Positions 29,701-37,232 of a stretch of DNA of 64,000 nt are shown piece after piece. This stretch comes from Alicyclobacillus sp. ALC3 (GTDB taxonomy: Bacteria; Bacillota; Bacilli; Alicyclobacillales; Alicyclobacillaceae): the NCBI RefSeq assembly GCF_028751195.1, contig NZ_CP066784.1, positions 2,666,001-2,730,000 on the forward strand, written 5' to 3'. The translations under genes were made by a program, and so were the position numbers. Numbering within the stretch: the first letter of the stretch is position 1; each line of letters starts with the position of its first letter. Below the pieces are notes generated by a model, which was given only the letters and a program-made list of their open reading frames with translations, was not told the origin of the DNA and ran no database searches.

Positions 29701-30470
29701 AAAGTCGAAAACGATCACATAGCGAGCGGCGGAGGCCGGAGGCCCCGGAAAAGTCGATAACGATCACATGGCGAGCGGCGGGGGCCCCGGAAAAGTCGAT
29801 CGCGATCACATAGCGAGCGGCCGGGGCGTCGGAAGTGTCGATAAGGATCACATAGCGAGCGGCGGGGGCGTCGGAAATGTCGATAAGGATCACATAGCGA
29901 GCGGCGGAGGCCCCGGGAATGTCGATAAGGATCACATAGCGAGCGGCGGAGGCCCCGGGAATGTCGAAAACGATCACATAGCGAGCGGCAGGGGCCTGAG
30001 AAGTGTCGATAACGATCACATAGCGAGCGGCCGGGGCCTCGGAAGTGTCGATAAGGATCACATAGCGAGCGGCGGGGGCGTCGGAAGTGTCGATAACGAT
30101 CACATAGCGAGCGGCGGGGGCGTCGGAAGTGTCGATAAGGATCACATAGCGAGCGGCGGAGGCCTGGGAAGAGTCGATAAGGATCACATAGCGAGCGGCA
30201 GGGGCCTGGGAAGTGTCGATAAGGATCACATAGCGAGCGGCGGAGGGCCCGGAAGTGTCGATAACGATCACATAGCGAGCGGCCGGGGCGTCGGAAGTGT
30301 CGATAAGGATCACATAGCGAGCGGCGGGGGCGTCGGAAATGTCGATAAGGATCACATAGCGAGCGGCGGGGGCTTCGGAAAAGTCGATCGCGATCACATA
30401 GCGAGCGGCGGGGACGTCGGAAAAGTCGATCGCGATCACATAGCGAGCCGCCCGAGCCGCGGAAATGTCG
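29701..30470. repeat. 42-bp tandem repeat array 1 (18 units)
   Basis: The string GATCACA begins at 29714, 29762 and then every 42 bases to 30434. Each unit has a conserved 22-bp core (GTGTCGAT, three variable bases, GATCACATAGC) and a GC-rich ~20-bp remainder such as GAGCGGCGGGGGCGTCGGAA with small variations. Because 42 is a multiple of three and the unit lacks stops, several frames stay open on both strands. No ribosome site or start context supports translation. The same core, on the opposite strand, builds array 3 at the window end. Confidence 0.9.
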
Positions 30471-30659
30471 AGGCCACGACTCTATCTGAGAATTGGGAAG
30501 AACGGGTCGTTCCGATCCATGAAACAGTTCGAAGGATCCCATCCTGTATATGGATTTTGGTGTCTGTCGCGTCGAAACGGCAGCCGTGGCAACGATGGAA
30601 GTGTAACGGGGCGGGATCGATATGCGTCTTTTAAGTGTTGGTGTCAGGGGAGGTGGCTT

Positions 30660-31268
30660 TTGGATATAGGAGCTCTCTTCAGCGAGTACGGGGACGATGT
30701 ATTCAACTTGTTGGTTCACATGACCAGGGACCGATACGCGGCAGAAGATTTGACACAGGACACATTCATTAAAGCCTTCCGACACGATGCGAACGTGATG
30801 AACAGTGCCCTGAATAGAGATCTTGGGAAGATTGTCGATATAATGGGCGCGACACGCGCTACAAAACTTCATCAAATGCTGACGAGAGAAACAATCATCA
30901 TGGACAAGGTTACATTTTCCGACAACGGAATTGAACGGCCTGCATTGGGGCCAGACCCGCAAGCAGAACAAGCGATTCAGTCTGATTTCAAGCAGTTGCT
31001 TCAGATGGTCCCAACACAGGTGAAATCCATCCAAGCACACTTGTTGTCATCTGCGAGTCTTCAATACCCACAAGTCGGGGACATAATCAGCCACTCCAAA
31101 ATTCATGGTCCACGCATCCACAATCCCGGTGGTGGCGATGTACCCGTATGTCGGGAAAGAAGTGTGGAGAAATGCGATCTCTGTGGTATGGTCGGGTGGG
31201 AATTCAACCCCATAACCGCTGACATTTATAAGGGACACACCGAGTGTGAGGTTTTACACGCGAGCTAG
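30660..31268 (+). pseudogene. Degenerate ECF-type sigma factor
   Basis: From TTG 30660, with GGGAGGTGG upstream, the product begins DIGALFSEYGDDVFNLLVHM then TRDRYAAEDLTQDTFIKAFRH, a clear sigma-70 region 2 of ECF factors. The next ~60 residues do not resemble the family. A segment near residues 110-145 (LLQMVPTQVKSIQAHLL, then SLQYPQVGDIISHS) resembles region 4 but lacks a proper helix-turn-helix tail. The C-terminus is unrelated and ends with a CDLC motif. Either a decayed gene or a highly divergent factor; decay is preferred because region 2 is near-canonical and the rest is not. No anti-sigma gene is adjacent. Confidence 0.5.
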
Positions 31269-31351
31269 AAAAAATAAGGCCATTTAAAATCATGTCACGA
31301 ATTGTCGTATCTATGGCTCATTCGCTATTACACAGAGAACGAGGGGGGAGA

Positions 31352-31470
31352 TGTCCTGTTGTCCTGTTGTCCTGTTGTCCTGTTGTCCTGTTGTCCTGTT
31401 GTCCTGTTGTCCTGTTGTCCTGTTGTCCTGTTGTCCTGTTGTCCTGTTGTCCTGTTGTCCTGTTGTCCTG
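31352..31470. repeat. Octanucleotide tandem repeat (TTGTCCTG), about 15 copies
   Basis: An uninterrupted 8-bp repeat with no sequence variation. Such perfect non-triplet repeats are prone to slippage; gain or loss of one unit shifts any reading frame through it and changes spacing between flanking signals. It lies about 135 bases upstream of the small gene at 31606. Confidence 0.9.
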
Positions 31471-31605
31471 CGCCATCGTGAGCCTGCCAAACGAGACAAA
31501 AGACCTATATAACCGGGACAAAAGTCCCATGGAAGGCCACTGTGGTTGGAGTACTATATGTATGAATATACATAAAAACACAGATATAACAGGGTGGGTG
31601 TTGCA

Positions 31606-31794
31606 GTGGAGCTAGAACTTGTTTGGTGCCTAGCTTGTCTGACTCTTGTAACTAAGCATCCTGCGGTTCAAAAGTTTCAAACTGGATACAGACAAATTGC
31701 GGAAGTCGACTATCCACTCGCAATCTGCAAGTCCGACACCTGTGAAATCTGCCTAGCGAAGAACCGAATCTTGTCAGATGCCCCCAAGAAATGA
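31606..31794 (+). CDS. Small cysteine-rich protein, 62 aa
   Basis: Not recognised. GTG 31606 has AGGGTGGG (31591-31598) upstream; GTG 31594 is an in-frame alternative. The product has CLAC near the N-terminus and CKSDTCEIC near residue 47, so two C-x-x-C pairs could form a single zinc-ribbon-like site. A short soluble protein with this pattern could bind metal or nucleic acid, but no family is identified. Confidence 0.45.
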   Translation: MELELVWCLACLTLVTKHPAVQKFQTGYRQIAEVDYPLAICKSDTCEICLAKNRILSDAPKK

Positions 31795-32155
31795 ACCGCC
31801 CCCAGTACTGACGTGATGGATCTGCACGGAATCCGGCACTCAGCGGTACCTGGTGCGTCTGAAATTGGTCGCTTAGCGACGCTGGCGTCGCTAACCTTCA
31901 ATCATTGACCTCACGGAAGCCGAGACAAGTGCAAAAATGTCGCTCCCACCGGCGCACCGCCGCAACTCTACTAGGACAAGCCCCTCTGCTATACTGTCTC
32001 TATCATAATTCGACACCGCGAGCCGCAGCCGCAGGCGACAGCAGCCGCGTGGGAACGGCCGTGATCAACCGGGGCAGAGTTGCGCTGGGCCACCGGCCGA
32101 GCAAAAGGGCCGCCGCCCACGCACAGAACAGAGCGGTCGCCAGGCGATCGAAAGG
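31795..32155. other. Intergenic region with dispersed TGTCGCTA-type palindrome
   Basis: Holds TTAGCGACG, CTGG, CGTCGCTAA (31873-31894), a 9-bp perfect hairpin, and AAAAATGTCGCT at 31935. Both belong to the dispersed repeat family seen again at 41.0, 42.2, 47.8, 50.5, 55.8 and 58.6 kb. A TATACT at about 31989 could be a -10 box for the next gene, but no good -35 is present. Confidence 0.5.
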
Positions 32156-34354
32156 ATGAGACTCACCGTGACGAACAGACTCGCGCGACTCCTTGGCGCT
32201 TCCGCAGCTACAGCCGTTGCGACGGCTGGTATGACCCTCGCGACTCTGCCGGTCGCGTTGGCCAGCCCAATACCCGCCGTTCAACCGCCGGCAAACTTCC
32301 TGCCGATCCCGGACATCTGGGCGTCGTGGAACCCGACCGACAGTACGGTGCTCAGGGCCATCAACAACGCGCACAGCCACGCAGAGTTCATCCCGACCAT
32401 CGCGCTCCCTTCGAACTACAGTTCGCTCACAGCGGCGGAGAAGCTGCTCGTGATCGCGAACCTAGAACGTCTCTCTCGCGGCCTACCTCCGGTGCTTGGT
32501 CTGAACGCGGTACTCGACACGGCAGCAGAGGTCGGTGTGCAGAATTCGACCGATCCGGTATTTCCACGCAACGCGCCGTTTTCATTTGTCGCGTGGGGCT
32601 CGAACTGGGCGGCTGTTCCGGGCGGTGTGCTTGAGGCTGACTACGGCTGGATGTACCAGGACGGGCAGGGCGGAGACAACATCGACTGTACGCCGACCAA
32701 CAGCACTGGCTGCTTTGGCCACCGCGACAACATTCTGTCGAACTGGACGTCTGCGTATTCGCCGCTCAGCCTCGTCATGGGCGCGGCCGGTACGAGCCGC
32801 ACCACATCGACCAACAACGACTTCACGGAACTGTTCGTCGCGGTCCCAGGCGCAACGCCACCGGCGCTGTACTTCACCTGGCAGCAGGAGCTACCGTACT
32901 TCGATAGCCAGACGATCTCGGTCGTAGCCGGCCAGAGCGCGTCGACGCGGTTGATGGCGACCAACGGCGTCGGCCCGTACACTTGGACCGCCACCGGCGC
33001 AGGCTCGAGCAACGGTGGGGCGGCCGCCACTGGCGCAGGCTCCAGCAACGGTGGGGCGGCCGCCACTGGCGCAGGCTCCAGCCCGGCCTCTGGCAGCACG
33101 AGTGTTGGCGATGGACTGTCGCTGTCGTCTGCCGGCGTTCTGACCGGGACGCCGTCGCAGTCCGGCACATTCACGTTTCAAGCGACTGTGACGGATGCGA
33201 GAAGGCAGGTCGTCGCGCAACCGACGGTGACGATCGCGGTTGCGTCACCCCAGACGAACAGCGCTTCCGGTTCGGGATCAGGTTCGGGACTCGGCTCAGG
33301 GGCAGGCTCTGGCTCCGGTTCTGGCTCAGGGGCAGGCTCCGGCGCGGGACCGCTCGTCTCGACGGTCGCGAACTCAAGCGCCTCCACGGTGACCGGGGTG
33401 GACGGAAAGAACGTGATCAGCGTCTCCATTCCAGCCCAGGCCTTCTCCTCGCAGCATCAGTTGACAGTCTCGAGTGTGCCGACAACGTCCTTCATCTCCG
33501 TCGATCCCGCCGACGCCACGCCCATCGCCGCCTTCGATGTGAGCGTCTCTGGCAGCGCCGCAACACATCCGATGTCGCTGACGGTGTCGAGTCCGGTCAT
33601 CCCGGCCAACGCCCGGGTATACGTCCAGGCTCCGAGCGGTGGCCAGGCGCCGAGCGGCGGTCCGACGTCAAGCGGTCGCCAGACTTCGAGCGGTGGCCAG
33701 GCGTCGAGCGGAGGTCAGGCCCCGAGCGGAGGTCAGGCCCCGAGCGGAGGTCAGGCCCCGAGCGGAGGTCCGACGTCGAGCGGTGGCCAGGCTCCGAGCG
33801 GCGGTCCGACTTCGAGCGGTGGCCAGACGCCGGGAGGCCTCACCCAAGTGCCCGCACAGGTGCAGGCGGGCAAAGTCACGTTTGGGTTCACCGCGGGGGA
33901 GACGGTCGTGATCGCCGCCCCGATCGAGAGCGCCCAGCGCCTCGCCACGCGCAACCTGACTTGGTCGTCCCGGACATTTGAACTGAACGGCGTCAAGCAG
34001 TTCGTCGTCCCGGGCTTCACTTACCGCGGGACGTACTACACCTCGGTCTACGATGTGCAGCAAATTTTGCAGCGGCTCGGTCTGCAGAACGTCTGGCACG
34101 TGAACATGCTGAACATCGACAGCTCGTCGTTCGACGTCAGCCTCATCCCGACGACCCACGCCGGCGACGCCTTTATGGAAGTCAACGGCCGCGCGCTGAT
34201 GGCGGTGCCGCACATTGTGACGGCGCAGCCTGGAACGTCGACGCTGACTTCCTACATTGAAATCTGGGACCTACAGCGCATTCTCAACAGCGTCGGCCTG
34301 GACGCGAATGGGTACAACGGCGTGCAACGTGTGTGGAACATCGTCTCGAACTGA
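32156..34354 (+). CDS. Secreted CAP-like protein with Ig-like module, Gly/Ser linkers and C-terminal stalk domain
   Basis: A 732-residue exported protein. Residues 1-38 are a signal peptide (LASPIPA). Residues ~95-225 resemble a CAP/SCP domain: LLVIANLERLSRGLPPV, GHRDNIL and a pair of Cys at CTPTNSTGC. Residues ~245-360 are a He_PIG-type Ig-like module (GPYTWTATG ... LSLSSAGVLTGTPSQSGTFTF) interrupted by three AATGAGSSNGG repeats. Next come an (SG)n linker, a beta module, and ~13 hexapeptides of the type PSGGQA. Residues ~600-732 hold two copies of the stalk unit (VNG...TYY.S.Y.VQ.ILQRLGL..VW) that also ends the three giant proteins at 42.9-63.1 kb. ATG 32156 has AAAGG almost touching it; GTG 32168 is a credible start. 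Confidence 0.82.
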   Translation: MRLTVTNRLARLLGASAATAVATAGMTLATLPVALASPIPAVQPPANFLPIPDIWASWNPTDSTVLRAINNAHSHAEFIPTIALPSNYSSLTAAEKLLVIANLERLSRGLPPVLGLNAVLDTAAEVGVQNSTDPVFPRNAPFSFVAWGSNWAAVPGGVLEADYGWMYQDGQGGDNIDCTPTNSTGCFGHRDNILSNWTSAYSPLSLVMGAAGTSRTTSTNNDFTELFVAVPGATPPALYFTWQQELPYFDSQTISVVAGQSASTRLMATNGVGPYTWTATGAGSSNGGAAATGAGSSNGGAAATGAGSSPASGSTSVGDGLSLSSAGVLTGTPSQSGTFTFQATVTDARRQVVAQPTVTIAVASPQTNSASGSGSGSGLGSGAGSGSGSGSGAGSGAGPLVSTVANSSASTVTGVDGKNVISVSIPAQAFSSQHQLTVSSVPTTSFISVDPADATPIAAFDVSVSGSAATHPMSLTVSSPVIPANARVYVQAPSGGQAPSGGPTSSGRQTSSGGQASSGGQAPSGGQAPSGGQAPSGGPTSSGGQAPSGGPTSSGGQTPGGLTQVPAQVQAGKVTFGFTAGETVVIAAPIESAQRLATRNLTWSSRTFELNGVKQFVVPGFTYRGTYYTSVYDVQQILQRLGLQNVWHVNMLNIDSSSFDVSLIPTTHAGDAFMEVNGRALMAVPHIVTAQPGTSTLTSYIEIWDLQRILNSVGLDANGYNGVQRVWNIVSN
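33640..33835. repeat. 18-bp tandem repeats coding PSGGQA-type hexapeptides
   Basis: Units such as GCCCCGAGCGGAGGTCAG repeat about 11 times within the gene at 32156, some of them identical. The repeat encodes a Pro/Ser/Gly-rich spacer and stays in frame. Confidence 0.8.
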
Positions 34355-34514
34355 GTAGCCTGGCGCGGCGTTGAGCGGAGAAACTGGAGGCGAGAGGGGG
34401 CACCATCACGAATACAACTGGAGATAGAACTTTGTCCATTTTCTGGGGTGGTAGCCAAATTAGGACACGCGCACGATAACATTGGTCTGAGACTGGATAG
34501 CGGCGCAGCCCAGG
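34355..34514. other. Intergenic stretch without a gene
   Basis: No convincing frame, promoter or terminator. It leads into leader copy 2. Confidence 0.35.
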
Positions 34515-34735
34515 GGTTGGGCAGCCTGGATAGCGGCACAGCGCAGCCTATTGGCTTGATATTCCCGGCCAAAGTGGATATTAAGCGGCCCGAGGCCGCT
34601 TAATCCCAATATTTATTGGTGTTTTGCCGTCGTACGGCCCCGTTAAGCGGTTGAGGACAGCCTATCGAGGTCCGAGGACCTGCTCAAATGGCACATAAGC
34701 TGTTCTGTGCCGCTACGGAGGCGGTGCAAGCTTCA
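34515..34735. repeat. Leader element, copy 2, upstream of 42-bp array 2
   Basis: Near-identical to 29480-29700, including the palindrome ATTAAGCGGCC, CGA, GGCCGCTTAAT (34580-34604) and TGGCACATAAGCTGTTCTG. Most differences between the two copies are single-base changes outside the palindrome. Confidence 0.8.
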
Positions 34736-34754
34736 TGAGCGGGGGATCGGAGGG

Positions 34755-35130
34755 GGCGGAGGCCGTGGAAGTGTCGATAATGATCACATAGCGAGCGGCG
34801 GAGGCCGTGGAAGTGTCGATAATGATCACATAGCGAGCGGCGGAGGCCGTGGAAGTGTCGATAATGATCACATAGCGAGCGGCGGGGGCCGCGGAAGTGT
34901 CGAAAACGATCACATAGCGAGCGGCGGAGCCCGCGGAAGTGTCGAAAACGATCACATAGCGAGCGGCGGAGCCCGCGGAAGTGTCGATAATGATCACATA
35001 GCGAGCGGCGGAGCCCGCGGAAGTGTCGATAATGATCACATAGCGAGCGGCGGAGGCCGTGGAAGTGTCGATAATGATCACATAGCGAGCGGCGGGGGCC
35101 GTGGAAGTGTCGATCGCGATCACATAGCCA
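34755..35130. repeat. 42-bp tandem repeat array 2 (9 units)
   Basis: GATCACA begins at 34782 and every 42 bases to 35118. The core equals that of array 1; the central triplet is mostly AAT here. Units are more alike than in array 1, suggesting younger amplification. Confidence 0.9.
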
Positions 35131-35175
35131 GCCGTGCCAGCCGTGCCAGCCGTGCCAGCCGTGCCAGCCGTTACC
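35128..35175. repeat. 9-bp tandem repeat (CCAGCCGTG)
   Basis: About five copies directly after array 2, ending at the stop codon of the HD-domain gene. Confidence 0.7.
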
Positions 35176-35794
35176 GCCCGATCTCCACGCGCAGTTGGGC
35201 GATGTACGCCTCCATAAACTCCGTGCGCTCGCGCGCGATGCGCCGCGCCGCCTCCGTGTGCATTCCATCCGCCAACTTGAACAGCTTCACGTAGAAGTGG
35301 TCGAGGCCGTACGCTTTGTCGTCAGGCTGCCTGTCGTCCCCGAACGGATCGCCGGGATCATAAAACGGTCGCCCCATCTCGGAGCAGGTGGCGAATAGTC
35401 GCGCGATCCCGATTGCTCCGATTGCATCGAGCCGGTCCGCGTCTTGCACAATCCTTCCTTCCATATGCTCCGGCGTCACGCCACGCGAAAACGAGTGGAA
35501 CCGTATGCAGTCGAGAACCTTCTCGCGCTTCGCCAGTGGGTAATCGGCCTGTTCGAGCACCCCGCGCGCCAACTCTGCGCAGGCGTCGCCGGAATAACGC
35601 GACTGCGGATGCCCCTTCGGGTAGTTGAAGAGTTCGTGGAGCAGGATTGCGGGGATCACGATTTCACTATCGGCCCTGACTTCCTCCAAAAGGAGCTCCG
35701 CGTTCTTCCGCACACGCTCGACGTGCGAAAAGTCATGCGCGGGATCGCGCGAAGAAGCTTCCCGCGCCGCCTGCAGAAATGGTGAGTAATCCAC
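35171..35794 (-). CDS. HD-domain phosphohydrolase (YedJ/YpgQ-like)
   Basis: A 207-residue metal-dependent phosphohydrolase, soluble, substrate unknown (relatives hydrolyse nucleotides). GTG 35794 is chosen because GAGGAGG lies upstream; the frame extends to 35866 without a ribosome site. HDFSHVERVRKNAELLL gives the first metal His, ILLHELFNYPKGHPQSR is the HD position with Glu in place of Asp, and VQDADRLDAIGAIGIAR holds the last metal Asp. FYVKLFKLADGMHTEAAR matches the C-terminal helix of this subfamily. Confidence 0.85.
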   Translation of the reverse strand: MDYSPFLQAAREASSRDPAHDFSHVERVRKNAELLLEEVRADSEIVIPAILLHELFNYPKGHPQSRYSGDACAELARGVLEQADYPLAKREKVLDCIRFHSFSRGVTPEHMEGRIVQDADRLDAIGAIGIARLFATCSEMGRPFYDPGDPFGDDRQPDDKAYGLDHFYVKLFKLADGMHTEAARRIARERTEFMEAYIAQLRVEIGR

Positions 35795-35882
35795 GCTTCG
35801 TTGCCTCCTCGCCCCGTCTCGTGCTCTCGCTCTGAAATTGGACAGCGACGCGGGCGTCGCTTCCATTAAGTTTTTCCATCAC

Positions 35883-35970
35883 CGCGCCGAAGCCGCCGAA
35901 GCCGCCGAAGCCGCCGAAGCCGCCGAAGCCGCCGAAGCCGCCGAAGCCGCCGAAGCCGCCGAAGCCGCCC
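35883..35970. repeat. 9-bp tandem repeat (GCCGCCGAA), about 10 copies
   Basis: Pure microsatellite between the EIIA and HD genes. It produces spurious Gly-Gly-Phe and Ala-Ala-Glu frames that are not genes. Confidence 0.9.
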
Positions 35971-36011
35971 CGCGCGCGGCCGCCCCATCGCGCCGAAGCC
36001 GCCACCAAATC

Positions 36012-36452
36012 CTACGCCAGTTCCTTCTCCACGTAGGCGGCCACTTCGTCCGCCGTCGTAAAGTCGCGCAGCGCCTCGACGAAGTCGTTGTGCATGAGCT
36101 TGCGCGCCAGCTTCGCCAGAATCTGCAGGTGTTCGTTCGCGGACTGCTCCGGCACCAAGATCATGAACAGCATATCCACCGGCCTGTCGTCCAGCGACTT
36201 CCACTCGACCGGCTGCGCTAGCTTCGCGAACAACAGCACCGGTTCCGTGACAGCGTTGGTTTTGCCATGCGGGATCGCGACGCCTTTCCCGAACCCGGTC
36301 GTGCTCTCCTGTTCGCGCGCTAGCACGGCCTGGACCGTCTGGTCGACGTCCGTCACCTTGCCGTCTTCGCGCGCCCGGTTCACGACGGCCCGCACGACGT
36401 CCTCTTGCGATGGCGCCGCTACACCCATCAAGACGTTGTTCGCATCGAGCAC
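36012..36452 (-). CDS. PTS fructose-type EIIA component
   Basis: A 146-residue EIIA of the fructose/mannitol class that accepts phosphate from HPr and passes it to the EIIB domain of FruA. The active-site His lies in GFGKGVAIPHGKTNAVTEP near residue 60. FMILVPEQSANEHLQILAKLARKL is the second conserved region. GTG start at 36452 with GGGGGCGTGAAGA upstream. FruA at 39.4 kb lacks an A domain, so this stand-alone EIIA completes it. Confidence 0.93.
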   Translation of the reverse strand: MLDANNVLMGVAAPSQEDVVRAVVNRAREDGKVTDVDQTVQAVLAREQESTTGFGKGVAIPHGKTNAVTEPVLLFAKLAQPVEWKSLDDRPVDMLFMILVPEQSANEHLQILAKLARKLMHNDFVEALRDFTTADEVAAYVEKELA

Positions 36453-36477
36453 TCTTCACGCCCCCTATGTAAAGTTG

Positions 36478-36503
36478 TCACGCTCACGCTCACGCTCACG
36501 CTG
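36478..36503. repeat. 6-bp tandem repeat (CACGCT), about 4 copies
   Basis: Short microsatellite between the HPr and EIIA genes. Confidence 0.6.
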
Positions 36504-36571
36504 CACGCGGCAATTTCACTTCTAAACTGGAAGCGCGCGGATTGCCTCCGCGCGCCTCTTTGACATCTACT

Positions 36572-36832
36572 CTACTCGTCTTTCGGTTGGAACAAGGCGA
36601 CGAGGGTAGCCATCGCTTGGTCTTCGTCTGGACCATCGACGGTGAGCGTGATCGTTTTGCCTCTGGCGACGCCAAGACTCATGATTCCCAAGATACTCTT
36701 CCCATCGACCGTCTTATCGTTAAACGTCACCTGGACGGACGACTGAAAGCGGCCACTCGTGTTCACGAACTCCGATGCCGGCCGCGCATGCAAACCCGCG
36801 GCGTGCGTAACTTCAACAGACTCCTGGCGCAT
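36572..36832 (-). CDS. ptsH: Phosphocarrier protein HPr
   Basis: An 86-residue HPr that relays phosphate from enzyme I to EIIA. The active His is in AAGLHARPAS (residue ~15). The regulatory Ser is in KSILGIMSLG (residue ~46), as in Gram-positive HPr proteins controlled by HPr kinase. ATG 36832 has GAGGAGG upstream; the longer frame to 36907 is not supported. No enzyme I gene is nearby, so this is probably a locus-specific paralogue of the general HPr. Confidence 0.93.
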   Translation of the reverse strand: MRQESVEVTHAAGLHARPASEFVNTSGRFQSSVQVTFNDKTVDGKSILGIMSLGVARGKTITLTVDGPDEDQAMATLVALFQPKDE

Positions 36833-36930
36833 CGAGCAATTCCTCCTCGCCCTTCGGTTCCTAGCGGGCAGCGTTTTCAAGAGATCCCGTTGCGTGATCC
36901 CTGTCAATCCACATCGATTTTATCGAATGA

Positions 36931-36960
36931 TTGACCTGACGTCATTTTACACTTTATAAT
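36931..36960 (+). promoter_or_regulatory. Promoter of the fruR-fruK unit
   Basis: TTGACC (36931-36936), 18 bases, TATAAT (36955-36960). It lies in the divergent region between HPr and the DeoR regulator, 270 bases before the regulator start. Confidence 0.65.
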
Positions 36961-37232
36961 GAGCGTATTCAATCACAAATGAGCACAAAACGCCGACATA
37001 TATCGCTGAAATCGTCACGAAAGCGCATGCACACGCTCTACAGGCACCGCGCTGAGACGCACACCAGCGCCAGGGCTACCACGCCCAGCGTCGCTACCAC
37101 GCCGCCGAACGCGCGTTGCGCACCGCCACGCGACACGCGACACGCGACACGCGACACGCCGCCGAACGCGCGCTGCACACCAGCGCCAGCGGCCAGCGTG
37201 CTTGCGGCGGCAATCTGAGGGAGGTCCGGCCG
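36961..37232. other. GC-rich leader with 7-bp repeats, no gene
   Basis: Contains ACACGCG repeated about four times (37131-37160) and several ACCAGCGCCAG and CGCCGAACGCGC copies. Frames through it have no ribosome site. It may be a long 5' untranslated region. Confidence 0.5.

Noticed and set aside
29480..30470. CRISPR array with leader
   Set aside because: Leader plus regular repeats looks similar at first, but the 20-bp intervals are nearly identical to each other, so they are not spacers, and there are no cas genes.
29615..30634. Long open frames on both strands across 42-bp array 1 (14-residue repeat proteins)
   Set aside because: The unit is a multiple of three without stops, so several frames are open automatically. 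None has a ribosome site, and the DNA core rather than one reading frame is what is conserved between arrays.
31292..31615. Protein encoded through the octanucleotide repeat
   Set aside because: Repeat composition (CPVVLLSC) is an artefact of the 8-bp unit; no ribosome site or conserved flanking domain.
32983..33981. Arg-rich frame on the + strand within the CAP-like gene
   Set aside because: Shadow frame of a GC-rich repetitive gene; the 732-residue frame has signal peptide and recognisable domains.
34684..35294. Repeat-protein frames across array 2
   Set aside because: Same reason as array 1; the frames also run into unrelated flanking DNA.
35733..36008. Glycine/phenylalanine-rich protein on the minus strand
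   Set aside because: Encoded entirely by the GCCGCCGAA microsatellite and the antisense of flanking genes; no ribosome site.
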